The notes beneath the pieces are model-generated. The model did not search any database and had not been told where the DNA came from. It worked only from the letters and a program-made list of their open reading frames with translations. Source: Fluviicoccus keumensis (GTDB lineage Bacteria; Pseudomonadota; Gammaproteobacteria; Pseudomonadales; Moraxellaceae). From it: a stretch of 64,000 nucleotides of DNA. Shown piece by piece: positions 18,026-27,425 of this stretch. Position 1 is the stretch's first letter; each line of letters opens with the position of its first letter. The stretch spans positions 620,001-684,000 of the forward strand of contig NZ_SHKX01000010.1 in the NCBI RefSeq assembly GCF_004217445.1. Reading direction: 5' to 3'. The position numbers were made by a program, and so were the translations under genes.

Positions 18026-19360
18026 ACCGGCCGCCGCTTCCAGGCGGCCGCGCATCGGCAGGCGGACCGTGGCCTCCAAGCCTCCGTCGGGATGATTGCG
18101 CAACTCCAGCGCGCCGTGGTGCAGGGTGACAATCCGCGCCACGATCGCCAGACCCAGCCCCGACCCCTGCGAGGTCCTGGCGCTCTCGCCTCGCACGAAC
18201 GGCTGGAGCAGATCCGGAATACGGCTTTCATCAATGCCCGCCCCATGGTCGCGCACCAGGATGCGCACCTCGTTGCGCCCTTCCACCGCCGACAACTCGA
18301 CCGGCGGCTGCCCGTAACGCAGGGCGTTATTCACCAGATTGCCAACCAGACGCTTGATGGCGAGCCGTTTCAGCGGAATCTCCGGCAGTGGGGACGGATC
18401 AAAGACGATGGTTGTCTGGCTGGCGAATTGTGCGGCGACCTCGGACAGGATCTGGTTGACGTCGGCCGATTCGAAATGCTCCTCGGAGCCGTCGCGCATG
18501 AAGCTGATGAACTGGTCCAGGATGGCGTCCATGTCTTCGATATCCAGGATCATGCCTTCCGCCAGCTCCTTGTCGGACATGATTTCAGCCGTCAAGCGCA
18601 GCCGCGTCAGCGGTGTGCGCAAGTCATGGGAAATGCCGGCCAGCATAACCGTGCGATCCCTGGCGGCTTGCTGGATGTCCTGGCTCATCTGGTTGAAGGC
18701 GCCATTGACGGCGCGAATCTCGGACGGACCGCGGCCGGTTTCCAGCCGGGTATCATAACTGCCCTGCGCCACCTGTAATGCCGCATACTGCAACCGTTTC
18801 AGCGGACGGTTCAGCTGCTTGACCAGAATGACGATCGCCGTCATCGCCAGCAAGGGCACGCCAATGACCCAGGCGATGATGATGAAGGCATTGTACTGGC
18901 CGAAGAACAGCAACGGCTCGCGGACCCAGACATCCTTCATGGACGGGATGTAAACCCACAGCACCGGTTTTGGCTTGAACTCGAAATACACGTCAATCGG
19001 TTCGTTCAGCTCCACCGAAAGCTGCTGCGCAAGTTCCTGGGTAAAGACCTCGGCCAACGGCTTGTCCTTGATGAACGGAAAGTCCTCGGGATTGCGCACC
19101 ACTTCGATGCCGGTGGATTTCATGATCCAGTCATGCATTTCCTGGGCTTGCGGGTTGCGCACCAGCTGCTGCTCGGCGTCGCGCAGCAGGGACAGGTTCA
19201 CCGCCGCATAATGGGCATGCTGGCGCATTTCCGGCAGATAGAGGTTCCACCAGAAGAAGGCCAGCGACAGGTACTGGCTGACCACCAGCACCACACTGAT
19301 GACCAGGGTCGTGCGCCATACCGAGCTTTTGGGCTTCAGGCGATGCCATAAGCGGCGCAT
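18014..19360 (-). CDS. envZ: Sensor histidine kinase, EnvZ/AmgS type
   Basis: This 448-residue inner-membrane kinase has a transmembrane helix near residues 15-37, a periplasmic sensor domain, a second helix (FIIIAWVIGVPLLAMTAIVILV), HAMP, a HisKA H-box AGISHDLRTPLTRLRL with the phospho-His, and an HATPase domain (N box NLVNNALRYG, G1 DHGAGID, G2 GSGLGLAI). It starts 4 bases after the ompR stop. Position beside tex and near hslO matches the amgRS region of Pseudomonas, where the pair senses envelope stress. An upstream in-frame start at 19405 would lie within ompR and is rejected. Confidence 0.92.
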   Translation of the reverse strand: MRRLWHRLKPKSSVWRTTLVISVVLVVSQYLSLAFFWWNLYLPEMRQHAHYAAVNLSLLRDAEQQLVRNPQAQEMHDWIMKSTGIEVVRNPEDFPFIKDKPLAEVFTQELAQQLSVELNEPIDVYFEFKPKPVLWVYIPSMKDVWVREPLLFFGQYNAFIIIAWVIGVPLLAMTAIVILVKQLNRPLKRLQYAALQVAQGSYDTRLETGRGPSEIRAVNGAFNQMSQDIQQAARDRTVMLAGISHDLRTPLTRLRLTAEIMSDKELAEGMILDIEDMDAILDQFISFMRDGSEEHFESADVNQILSEVAAQFASQTTIVFDPSPLPEIPLKRLAIKRLVGNLVNNALRYGQPPVELSAVEGRNEVRILVRDHGAGIDESRIPDLLQPFVRGESARTSQGSGLGLAIVARIVTLHHGALELRNHPDGGLEATVRLPMRGRLEAAAGSVQ

Positions 19361-19364
19361 GAAA

Positions 19365-20111
19365 TCAGCCGGCCTTGCCATCCGGAACAAACACATAGCC
19401 GACACCCCAAACGGTCTGGATGTAGCGGGCCTTAGTCGGGTTTTCCTCGATCAGGCGGCGCAGGCGCGACACCTGCACGTCGATCGACCGCTCCATCGCC
19501 CCCCACTCGCGGCCGCGCGCCAGGTTCATCAGCTTGTCGCGGGTCAGCGGTTCGCGCGGGTGCTGCACCAGCGCCTTCAGCACAGCGAATTCGCCGGTGG
19601 TCAGCGACACAGCCTGGCCGTCCTTGCGGAATTCGCGGGTGGACAGGTCCAGCTCCCACGGGCCGAAGCGCACCACTTCCACCTGCTGTGACGGCGCGCC
19701 GGGCAGCTCGCGCACCTGGCGGCGCAGCACCGCCTTGATGCGGGCCAGCAGTTCCTGCGGGTTGAAGGGTTTGGGCAGGTAATCGTCCGCGCCCGCTTCC
19801 AGACCGCTGATGCGGTCGGAATCGGCGCCGCGCGCGGTCAGCATGATGATCGGCACCTGGTTGTTGCCGTTGCGCAGGCGGCGGCAGATGGCCAGACCGT
19901 CCTCGCCGGGCAGCATGAAGTCGAGCACCATCAGCGAGAACAGCTCGCGCGCCAGCAGGCGGTCCATTTGCGAGGCATCCGGCACCGCCTTGACCACGAA
20001 TCCCTGTTCTTCAAGAAAACGCTGCAGCAGGGTGCGCAGGCGGATGTCGTCATCCACGACCAGAATCTTGTGCGCATCTTTGTGTTCGGCGGTTTCGGGG
20101 CTTTTTTCCAT
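19365..20111 (-). CDS. ompR: Response regulator OmpR/AmgR
   Basis: This 248-residue regulator has a receiver domain with the acidic cluster ILVVDDDIRLR, the phospho-Asp in LMVLDFMLPGEDG, the Thr in IIMLTARG and the Lys in LPKPFN, and a C-terminal winged-helix DNA-binding domain (LTTGEFAVLKALVQHPREPLTRDKL). It is phosphorylated by the EnvZ-type kinase encoded immediately downstream. It is divergent from tex across about 157 bases. Confidence 0.94.
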   Translation of the reverse strand: MEKSPETAEHKDAHKILVVDDDIRLRTLLQRFLEEQGFVVKAVPDASQMDRLLARELFSLMVLDFMLPGEDGLAICRRLRNGNNQVPIIMLTARGADSDRISGLEAGADDYLPKPFNPQELLARIKAVLRRQVRELPGAPSQQVEVVRFGPWELDLSTREFRKDGQAVSLTTGEFAVLKALVQHPREPLTRDKLMNLARGREWGAMERSIDVQVSRLRRLIEENPTKARYIQTVWGVGYVFVPDGKAG

Positions 20112-20229
20112 GGGATTCTCTCGGCCGTCGGGGGCGTCTTTTCAGCCTAAGCTACCACTTTTGCGGGAAAACCTGAACCGGCCCGGCGCGGCAGGTCCGC
20201 AATGACATAGAAAATCATGCCGGGATGGC

Positions 20230-20235
20230 TATAAT
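20230..20235 (+). promoter_or_regulatory. -10 element of the tex promoter
   Basis: A perfect TATAAT lies 34 bases before the tex ATG. No convincing -35 was found at 16-18 bases; an ATGACA lies 22 bases upstream. Confidence 0.45.
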
Positions 20236-20268
20236 GCCCGCCATTTCAGGCTCCGCCGGATCACAACC

Positions 20269-22593
20269 ATGAATATGCTGACACAACAGATTGCCCGCGA
20301 ACTGACCGTCCGCCCCGAACAGGTACAGGCGGCGGTCGACCTGCTGGACGGCGGCGCCACGGTGCCCTTCATCGCACGATACCGCAAGGAAGTGACGCAA
20401 GGGCTGGACGACACCCAGCTGCGCAACCTGCAGGAGCGCCTGCTCTACCTGCGCGAGCTGGAAGACCGCCGCGCCACCATCCTCGACAGCATCGGCGAGC
20501 AGGGCAAGCTGACCGACGACCTGAAAAAGAAAATCCAGGCCGCTGACACCAAGGCGGTGCTGGAAGACCTCTACCTGCCCTACAAGCCGAAACGCACCAC
20601 CAAGGGCCAGCTGGCCATCGCCGCCGGCATCCAGCCGCTGGCCGACAGCCTGCTGGCCGACCCGACAAAATCGCCGGAAGAACTGGCCGCCGGCTTTGTC
20701 TGCGAAGGCTATGCCGACGCCAAGGCGGTGCTGGACGGCGCGAAATACATCCTGATGGAGCGTTTCGCCGAAGACCCCGACCTGCTGGGCAAAGTGCGGC
20801 CGTGGTTCCAGCAGGAATCGCACCTGTTCAGCAAGGTGGTGGAAGGCAAGGAAGCAGAAGGGGCGAAGTTCCGCGACTATTTTGAGAGCCACGAGAACAT
20901 CCTCGACCTGCCCTCGCACCGGGCGCTGGCCATGTTCCGCGGCCGTAATGAAGGCATTCTATCCATCGGCGCAAACCTGCCGGACATCGAGCCGGGGACC
21001 TCACATCCCGGTGAAGGCATGGTGGCCGGACACAACGGCATCAGCGATCAGGGCCGTCCCGCCGACAAGTGGCTGCAGGAAGTAGTGCGCTGGACCTGGC
21101 GCATCAAGCTGCAGCCGCACCTGGAAAGCAATGTGCTGACCGAGTTGAAGCAGAAGGCGGACGAGGAAGCGATTCGTGTCTTCGGCCAGAACCTGAAGAG
21201 CCTGCTGATGGCCGCCCCCGCCGGGCTGCGCGCCACCATGGGCCTGGACCCCGGCCTGCGTACCGGCGTCAAGGTGGCGGTGGTCGACCACACCGGCAAG
21301 CTGGTGGCGCATACCGCCATCTTCCCGCACGAACCGCGCCGCGACTGGGACAGTTCGCTGGCGACGCTGGCCAAGCTGTGCGCCGCGCATAATGTCGAGC
21401 TGATCGCCATCGGCAACGGCACCGCCTCCCGCGAGACCGACAAGCTGGCCGGGGAGCTGATCAAGAAGCACCCCGAGCTGAACATGACCAAGATCGTGGT
21501 CAGCGAAGCCGGGGCATCGGTCTATTCCGCCTCGGCGCTGGCGGCGGAAGAATTCCCCGACCTGGATGTGTCCTATCGCGGCGCGGTGTCGATCGCCCGC
21601 CGTTTGCAGGACCCGTTGGCCGAACTGGTGAAGATCGAGCCGAAGGCGATCGGCGTCGGCCAGTACCAGCATGATGTCAACCAGGCGCAGTTGGTGCGGG
21701 CGCTGGAAGGCGTGGTCGAAGATTGCGTCAACGCCGTGGGTGTTGACGCCAATACCGCTTCGGTGGCGCTGCTGACGCACATCGCCGGCCTGAACAAGAC
21801 CATCGCCCAGAATCTGGTCAATTTCCGCAATGAACACGGCGCGTTCCGCAGCCGCGACGACCTGAAGAAGGTGCCGCGGCTGGGAGCCAAGACTTTCGAG
21901 CAGGCAGCGGGCTTCCTGCGCGTGCCGAACGGCGACAACCCGCTGGATGCTTCCGGCGTGCACCCGGAAGCCTATCCGGTGGTGGAGAAAATCCTGCGCG
22001 CCAAGGCCCTGAGCCTGAAGGAACTGATGGGCAACGGCGAAAAACTGCGCGGCGTCAAACCCGCCGAATTCACCGATGAACGCTTCGGCCTGCCGACGGT
22101 GCAGGACATCCTCGCCGAGCTGGAAAAGCCTGGCCGCGACCCGCGCCCGGCCTTTGTCGCGCCGCAGTTCCTGGACGGCGTTACCGAGATCAAGGACCTG
22201 AAGGAAGGCATGGTGCTGGAAGGCGTCGTCACCAACGTCACCAACTTCGGCGCCTTTGTCGACATCGGCGTGCATCAGGACGGCCTGGTGCACATCTCGA
22301 TGCTGGCCGACACCTTCGTCAAGGACCCGCACGCCGTGGTCAAGGCCGGGGACATCGTCAAGGTCAAGGTGCTGGAGGTGGATGTGGCGCGCAAGCGCAT
22401 CGCCCTCTCCCGCCGCCTGAACGAGAAACCCGCCCCGGCGGGCGCGGGCGGTAAGCCGGAAACACGCGGCCCGGGTCAGGGACGCGGCGGCTCCGGTGGC
22501 GGCAAGACCCCGGCCGCGAAGATCCAGGGCTCGGCCCCGGTGAAGGGCGGCACGCTGGGCGACTTGTTGCTGAAGGCCGGGATGAAAAAGTAA
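20269..22593 (+). CDS. tex: Transcription accessory protein Tex
   Basis: This 774-residue nucleic-acid-binding protein has the Tex layout: an N-terminal Tex domain (IARELTVRPEQVQAAVDLLDGGATVPFIARYRKE), a YqgF/RNase H-like domain (MGLDPGLRTGVKVAVVD, near 325), helix-hairpin-helix motifs (VNFRNEHGAFRSRDDLKKVPRLG, near 520), and a C-terminal S1 RNA-binding domain (GMVLEGVVTNVTNFGAFVDIGVHQDGLVHIS, near 645). It ends in a Gly/Pro-rich tail. The length equals that of E. coli YhgF. It influences transcription and stress tolerance. Confidence 0.96.
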   Translation: MNMLTQQIARELTVRPEQVQAAVDLLDGGATVPFIARYRKEVTQGLDDTQLRNLQERLLYLRELEDRRATILDSIGEQGKLTDDLKKKIQAADTKAVLEDLYLPYKPKRTTKGQLAIAAGIQPLADSLLADPTKSPEELAAGFVCEGYADAKAVLDGAKYILMERFAEDPDLLGKVRPWFQQESHLFSKVVEGKEAEGAKFRDYFESHENILDLPSHRALAMFRGRNEGILSIGANLPDIEPGTSHPGEGMVAGHNGISDQGRPADKWLQEVVRWTWRIKLQPHLESNVLTELKQKADEEAIRVFGQNLKSLLMAAPAGLRATMGLDPGLRTGVKVAVVDHTGKLVAHTAIFPHEPRRDWDSSLATLAKLCAAHNVELIAIGNGTASRETDKLAGELIKKHPELNMTKIVVSEAGASVYSASALAAEEFPDLDVSYRGAVSIARRLQDPLAELVKIEPKAIGVGQYQHDVNQAQLVRALEGVVEDCVNAVGVDANTASVALLTHIAGLNKTIAQNLVNFRNEHGAFRSRDDLKKVPRLGAKTFEQAAGFLRVPNGDNPLDASGVHPEAYPVVEKILRAKALSLKELMGNGEKLRGVKPAEFTDERFGLPTVQDILAELEKPGRDPRPAFVAPQFLDGVTEIKDLKEGMVLEGVVTNVTNFGAFVDIGVHQDGLVHISMLADTFVKDPHAVVKAGDIVKVKVLEVDVARKRIALSRRLNEKPAPAGAGGKPETRGPGQGRGGSGGGKTPAAKIQGSAPVKGGTLGDLLLKAGMKK

Positions 22594-22618
22594 ACCCCTT
22601 TCCGGCTTGCTCCCCATA

Positions 22619-22652
22619 AAAGCCCCTGATGACATGCGCCATCAGGGGCTTT
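22619..22652 (+). terminator. Rho-independent terminator of tex
   Basis: AAGCCCCTGATG pairs with CATCAGGGGCTT over an 8-base loop, followed by TTCTTTT. It lies 25 bases after the tex stop. Confidence 0.88.
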
Positions 22653-22687
22653 CTTTTGCCGTAAAGACCATAATTTTTTTGTGCCTA

Positions 22688-22707
22688 CCCCACCACGGGA
22701 GGGTTAT
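22688..22707 (+). promoter_or_regulatory. Motif copy 2, shared with the region upstream of 12635
   Basis: CCCCACCACGG-G-AGGGTT lies 65 bases before the lipoprotein ATG at 22772. It matches 18 of 20 bases at 12490-12509. Flanking TACCCC and GGGTTA form a loose dyad. Confidence 0.4.
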
Positions 22708-22771
22708 TTTGACCGCCGGGCGCATGCTAGCGTGACGTCTTACTCTCACGGACTGGCGGCGGGCATCCATC

Positions 22772-25700
22772 ATGAAAAAACTTTGTCTGACCACCCTGGC
22801 AGCGTCTGTACTGGCGGCCTGTGGCGGCGGTGGAAATGGCGGCGGCGCAGGGACGGCAACAACGTCACTGACGCTCAGCGGCACGGCGGCGGTCGGTGCG
22901 CCGATTGTTGGCGGCAGCATCAACACCAAATGCGCCGCCGGGCCCGCCGTATTACCGGTCACGACCGGTACGGATGGATCCTGGACCATGACGGCGACCG
23001 GACAAACCCTGCCCTGCGCCGTACAGGCCAGTGGCGGAACGATCAACGGCGTCGCCAATCCCAACGCCTATGAATCCATCGCCACCAGTGCGGGAACCGT
23101 CAACGTGACGCCCGTGACCGATCTGGTGATGGCCAACCTGACCGCGACCGACTTCAACGGCCTGAACGGAACCGCGCTATCGGCGATTGCCGCCGCCAAC
23201 GTCACTACCGCCATCAATAATGTGCGGGCCGCACTGGGGCTGACCACGCTGAATGCGATCAATCCGCTGACCGGCGCGTTCACGCCCACCAGCGGCAACC
23301 TGATGGACGATACGCTGTCAGCGCTGAAAACCGCCATGACCGATGCCGGAGTCACCCAGGCCGATCTCGTTGCCGCCGCGCATACCGCCCTCGGATCGGC
23401 CTTTACCGCGCCGTCCGGCCTCGCGGCCGCGTGGACGCAAGCCTACACGGCGACGACCAGCGGCACCTCGGGGTTCACCCTCAGTTCCGCCAATGGCTTT
23501 GGCGGCGTCATCGGTATCGGCAACGAGTTGTACATCCTGGGCGCCAACCTGGGCGTCACCGGCGATCCGGTCACCGTCACGTTTGCCGGGGGCGCCACCG
23601 CGAATACCACGCAGACGACCGCCAATACCATTACTGTCGTCATCCCCATCGGTGCGCAAAGCGGCAAGATCACCGTCAAGAATACCCGCACCAATGCCTC
23701 GGCGACCTCCGATTTCGACATTGTGCTGCCGGTGCTGGCTTCCAGGTGCATTTCATACAGCAATACGGAAACCCCGTTGCCGGTCACAGGCGCGGCAGCA
23801 ACCAGCTTCTCTGACTGCACCAAGCAGGCACCCGACGGGCAAAAAGTTGTCTGGCTGAACAACAGCTATGTGGCGGTTGGCGGCGGCGTCACCAAGAGTT
23901 CCAGCGACGGCTACCTCTGGACCGATACCGGAACGGTAGTGGACCGGATCGCCTTCAATGGCGTGCGCTGGGTCGGCATCAAGACCAATACCTCGACCAT
24001 CCGGCTGATTTCATCCACTGACACCACGCCCACCGCCTGGAACACCACGAATTTCACCCTGTCGAACCCGGGCGAATTGACCGATATTCATGTCGCCAAC
24101 GGTCGCTTCTTTGTCAGCACCAACAACGGCAATTTCCTGACCTCGACCGACGGCCTGAGCTGGACCGAAACCGCACGTGGACTGTGCGGGGGCGCGTCCT
24201 CCAGTCCGTTGTATGCGGGTAACGCCGCCAACATTCTCTGGACCGGCTTGAAATACCAGTTCCGGATGCAGGGCACCAGTTTTGCCCCGGTCAGCATGTG
24301 TACCTCAACAGACGGCATCACCTGGGCCACGGAAGCTGCCGGCGTACCGCCGTCGGATGTCTACGCCTGGAACGGCACGAAATACGTGGCCAGCACGGCT
24401 ACCGGCATCCAGACATCCGTCGACCGGAACACCTGGATCAAATCCCCCATCGCCGCCCCGGTCCTGTCGCAAATCCTCTGGACGGGCACCCAGTTCATCG
24501 GGCTGGAAAACGTGACCGCCGGAGCCAGCAACACGAAAATCCACACCTCCACGGACGGCTTGCACTGGGTGGAGAAGACGCTGCCCCTGCCCAACGGCAT
24601 CCAGTTGGTGAATGCCTCCCTGGCCTATTCGCCGACCTTGAAGCGCACGGTGGTGACGGGACAGTTCGCCATCTCCGGCATGTACGTCACCCCCGCATCG
24701 AAAGCGCTGTTCGTGCTGCATGACGAGCCGTCCGCAGCCGTCGTCGCAACCCTGCCCGCCCCGGATGGCGTCTCGGCCCTCGCTTCCGGCAACAGCATTA
24801 CCGTGTCCTGGAACGCCGTCAGCGGCGCCGCCGGTTACGACGTCTATCGCGCCACCACCCCGGGATTGTCCGTGAATGCGATGACCAAAATCGCCTCGGG
24901 CGGAACCGCCACCAGCCTGACCGACAGCGGCCTGACCGGCTCCACAACCTATTATTACAAAGTGCTGGCCGTGGTGGATGCGGCAACCGTGACGACGGCG
25001 TCCGCCGAAGTCAGCGCCGCCACGCCGATGACCTGGACCAATCATATCGGGCTGGTCTCCAGCGTCCATTTCCTGGGCGTCACCTGGACGGGCGATCGGT
25101 TTGTCGCGATTGGCGGCGGCGGCAGGATTTATACCTCACCGACCGGCGCGGTGTGGACGTTCCGTTCCTCAGGCACCACCACGGCGCTGAACGGGGTTGC
25201 CGGAACAAGCTCCCTGATTGTCGCTGTTGACAGCGCCGGCGGTATCCGCACGTCAGCGGATGGCGCAGCCTGGACGCTGCAAAGCTCCGGCACCGCCAAC
25301 TACCTGTCATCGGCGGCCTCGTCCGGCTCGCTGTTTGTGGTGGTGGGCGACAAGGGCCTGATCCTGACCTCCCCGGACGGTGTGACCTGGACCCCGCGAA
25401 CCTCGGGAACCACCAGTTACCTGGCCGGGGTGGCCTGGGCAGGCAACCAGTTTGTCGCCACCGGCGCCGGCGGCACGATCCTGACTTCCCCCAATGGCGT
25501 GGACTGGACGGCTCGGACCTCCGGAACCACGGTGCAACTGAGCAGCGTGGCCCGCTCCAGCGATTTGTACGTCGCGGTGGGCGGCAGCGGCACCGTGCTG
25601 ACCTCACCGGACGGCGTCAGCTGGACGGCGCGAACCTCGGGCACCACCAGCACCCTGAATAGTGTGTCCTGGTCCGGCTCGCAGTTTGTGGCGGTGGGGA

Positions 25701-25846
25701 TCGGCGCAACCCTGATCACCTCCGGCAAGGGAGTCACCTGGTCCGCCGGCGCACCCGGCTCCACGCAGGACCTGAACGGCGTCACTTGGTCCGGAAACCA
25801 GTTCCTGGTGGTCGGACGCAACAACACCATCGTGACTTCACCCTAA
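22772..25846 (+). CDS. Large surface lipoprotein with IPT/TIG-like, fibronectin III and beta-propeller repeat regions
   Basis: This 1024-residue protein has a lipoprotein signal (SVLAAC, Cys17) followed by a Gly linker. An N-terminal domain (about residues 30-220) is followed by a TIG/IPT-like segment (GIGNELYILGANLGVTGDPVTV, about 235-320), a first set of propeller-like units with TSTDGLSWTE and TSTDGITWAT, a fibronectin III domain (PDGVSALASGNSITVSWNAV, about 660-750), and a second set of seven units of about 39 residues carrying the pattern VAVG...G..LTSPDG..WT. The units suggest beta-propeller blades of the BNR/photosynthesis-stability type. The role is probably binding at the cell surface; no catalytic signature is visible. 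Confidence 0.8.
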   Translation: MKKLCLTTLAASVLAACGGGGNGGGAGTATTSLTLSGTAAVGAPIVGGSINTKCAAGPAVLPVTTGTDGSWTMTATGQTLPCAVQASGGTINGVANPNAYESIATSAGTVNVTPVTDLVMANLTATDFNGLNGTALSAIAAANVTTAINNVRAALGLTTLNAINPLTGAFTPTSGNLMDDTLSALKTAMTDAGVTQADLVAAAHTALGSAFTAPSGLAAAWTQAYTATTSGTSGFTLSSANGFGGVIGIGNELYILGANLGVTGDPVTVTFAGGATANTTQTTANTITVVIPIGAQSGKITVKNTRTNASATSDFDIVLPVLASRCISYSNTETPLPVTGAAATSFSDCTKQAPDGQKVVWLNNSYVAVGGGVTKSSSDGYLWTDTGTVVDRIAFNGVRWVGIKTNTSTIRLISSTDTTPTAWNTTNFTLSNPGELTDIHVANGRFFVSTNNGNFLTSTDGLSWTETARGLCGGASSSPLYAGNAANILWTGLKYQFRMQGTSFAPVSMCTSTDGITWATEAAGVPPSDVYAWNGTKYVASTATGIQTSVDRNTWIKSPIAAPVLSQILWTGTQFIGLENVTAGASNTKIHTSTDGLHWVEKTLPLPNGIQLVNASLAYSPTLKRTVVTGQFAISGMYVTPASKALFVLHDEPSAAVVATLPAPDGVSALASGNSITVSWNAVSGAAGYDVYRATTPGLSVNAMTKIASGGTATSLTDSGLTGSTTYYYKVLAVVDAATVTTASAEVSAATPMTWTNHIGLVSSVHFLGVTWTGDRFVAIGGGGRIYTSPTGAVWTFRSSGTTTALNGVAGTSSLIVAVDSAGGIRTSADGAAWTLQSSGTANYLSSAASSGSLFVVVGDKGLILTSPDGVTWTPRTSGTTSYLAGVAWAGNQFVATGAGGTILTSPNGVDWTARTSGTTVQLSSVARSSDLYVAVGGSGTVLTSPDGVSWTARTSGTTSTLNSVSWSGSQFVAVGIGATLITSGKGVTWSAGAPGSTQDLNGVTWSGNQFLVVGRNNTIVTSP
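25070..25846 (+). repeat. Tandem 117-base coding repeats (propeller blades)
   Basis: Seven units of about 39 codons, the last incomplete, run to the end of the lipoprotein gene. Units 3 to 5 are the most alike, sharing LTSPDGV-WT-RTSGTT at protein level and a near-identical DNA core. Confidence 0.7.
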
Positions 25847-25869
25847 ACCGTATGACGCCCCACCCCACC

Positions 25870-25903
25870 CCGGAGAACCCGCGCAAGCGGGTTCTCCGGT
25901 TTT
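25870..25903 (+). terminator. Rho-independent terminator of the surface lipoprotein gene
   Basis: A 13-base-pair GC-rich stem (CCGGAGAACCCGC and its complement) with a GCAA loop is followed by TTTT. It lies 24 bases after the stop. Confidence 0.88.
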
Positions 25904-25968
25904 CACCCTTTCATCGCCGGGGCCTGACCTGCTAGTCTCCAAGCTGTTTCCCATCACCGGCCTCCACC

Positions 25969-26475
25969 ATGACCCTGAACGCCAAACCCGTCTCGGCTTC
26001 CCGCATCGACAACCACGTCTACAAGATCTTCCCCAACGACCTGAATGCCCGCAAAACGGCTTTCGGCGGCATGATCATGAGCATCGCCGACCGCGTCGCC
26101 GTGGTGGCGGCGGAGCGTCATAGCGGCTCGGTCTGCGTCACCGCCAGCGTCGACTCCTGGCACTTTGTCGCACCGGCGAAGGAAAACGATACGCTGGTGT
26201 TCTCGGTGTCGGTGAACCGCGCCTGGACATCGTCGATGGAAATCGGCGTGCGTGTCGATGCCGAAAACAGCTATGAAAACTCGCGCAAGCACATCGTGTC
26301 GGCCTACTTCACTTTTGTGGCGGTGGACGAAAACGGCAAACCGCTGCCCGTGCCCGCCCTGCTGCCGGAAACCGATACCGAGTGCAAACGCTTTGCCGCC
26401 GCCGAAGTGCGGCGCCAGGCGCGACTGAGCGTGCGCGAGTCCCTGAAACAGTTCAAATCCGGCGCGGCGGACTGA
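25969..26475 (+). CDS. Acyl-CoA thioesterase, YciA type
   Basis: This 168-residue single-hotdog protein has the YciA/cytosolic acyl-CoA hydrolase pattern: an early DLNARKTAFGGMIMSIADRVAVVAAERH block, then CVTASVDSWHFVAPAKENDTL and the closing HIVSAYFTFVAVDENGKPLPVP. The Asn-Ala-x-x-Thr-x-Phe-Gly-Gly turn carries the catalytic acid in relatives; here Asp32 and Asp49 are candidates. It probably hydrolyses acyl-CoA in the cytoplasm. It stands alone between a terminator and the DyP peroxidase gene 61 bases downstream. Confidence 0.85.
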   Translation: MTLNAKPVSASRIDNHVYKIFPNDLNARKTAFGGMIMSIADRVAVVAAERHSGSVCVTASVDSWHFVAPAKENDTLVFSVSVNRAWTSSMEIGVRVDAENSYENSRKHIVSAYFTFVAVDENGKPLPVPALLPETDTECKRFAAAEVRRQARLSVRESLKQFKSGAAD

Positions 26476-26536
26476 TTGCGCCGCCCGACGGGGACAGGCA
26501 ATATCGGCCCATCCGCATTCAGACACCGGTATTGCC

Positions 26537-27421
26537 ATGTCCCTGTCCCAACCGGGCATTCTCGCCCCTGTGCCGCCGCTCGCCCGCTACCTCACCTTCC
26601 GCATCCGCCATCAACCTGACCTGAGCGCCGCCCTGGACGCCTTGCAAACGCTGGCCGACGGCGATCGCATTGTGGTCGGATTGGGCAAGTCCCTGCTGCT
26701 GCAACTGGGGGTGGAACGACCCGCCCTGCCGGGATTTCCCGCCTATACCACGGCTGCCGTCAGCATCCCCGCCACCCCGGCCGATCTGTGGTGCTGGCTG
26801 CGCGGCGAGGACCGCGGCGAGCTGCTGTTGCTGGCGCAATTACTGGAAGAGGCGCTGGCGCCCGGATTCGAACTGACGCAAGTGACCGACGCATTCCGCC
26901 ATCAGGAGGGTCGGGACCTGACCGGCTACGAAGACGGCACGGAAAATCCCGAGGGCGCGGATGCTGAAGCCGCGGCCATTGTCCGTGGTCAGGGTGAAGG
27001 ATTGGACGGGGGCAGCGTGGTGGCGGTGCAGCACTGGCGGCATGACATGGCAGCCTTCCGCGCCATGAGCGGCGCGGCCCAGGACGCCATGATCGGACGG
27101 CGGCGCAGCGACAACGAGGAGCTGGCGGACGCCCCGGAATCCGCGCATGTGAAACGCACCGCCCAGGAAAGCTTCTCGCCGGAAGCCTTTGTGCTGCGCC
27201 GGTCGATGCCGTGGGCGGAAGGTCAGGAGGCGGGTCTGGTATTCGTAGCCTTCGGACACACGGCGCAGGCGTTCGCCGCGCAATTGCGGCGCATGGCGGG
27301 CGTGGAAGACGGAATCGCCGACGCCCTGTTCCGGTTCACGCGTCCGGTCACCGGCGGCTATTTCTGGTGCCCGCCCATGCGCGACGGCCGGATCATGCTT
27401 CCGCCCAGCGCACGGCCATGA
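26537..27421 (+). CDS. DyP-type haem peroxidase
   Basis: This 294-residue protein carries the DyP signature GYEDGTENP, with the distal Asp at about residue 133 in a GxxDG motif. Downstream are VQHWRHDMAAF with a candidate proximal haem His, the RRSDNEEL segment and FVAFGHTAQAFAAQLRRMAG. Length and absence of a Tat signal fit the intracellular YfeX-like class. It reduces peroxides with haem and may be active on porphyrin substrates. It is convergent with the phosphofructokinase gene, with 4 bases between the stops. Confidence 0.9.
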   Translation: MSLSQPGILAPVPPLARYLTFRIRHQPDLSAALDALQTLADGDRIVVGLGKSLLLQLGVERPALPGFPAYTTAAVSIPATPADLWCWLRGEDRGELLLLAQLLEEALAPGFELTQVTDAFRHQEGRDLTGYEDGTENPEGADAEAAAIVRGQGEGLDGGSVVAVQHWRHDMAAFRAMSGAAQDAMIGRRRSDNEELADAPESAHVKRTAQESFSPEAFVLRRSMPWAEGQEAGLVFVAFGHTAQAFAAQLRRMAGVEDGIADALFRFTRPVTGGYFWCPPMRDGRIMLPPSARP

Positions 27422-27425
27422 GGCA

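Noticed and set aside
21001..22635. Minus-strand 544-codon ORF
   Set aside because: It lies entirely opposite tex, which has clear Tex, YqgF, HhH and S1 domains; the product has no recognisable domain.
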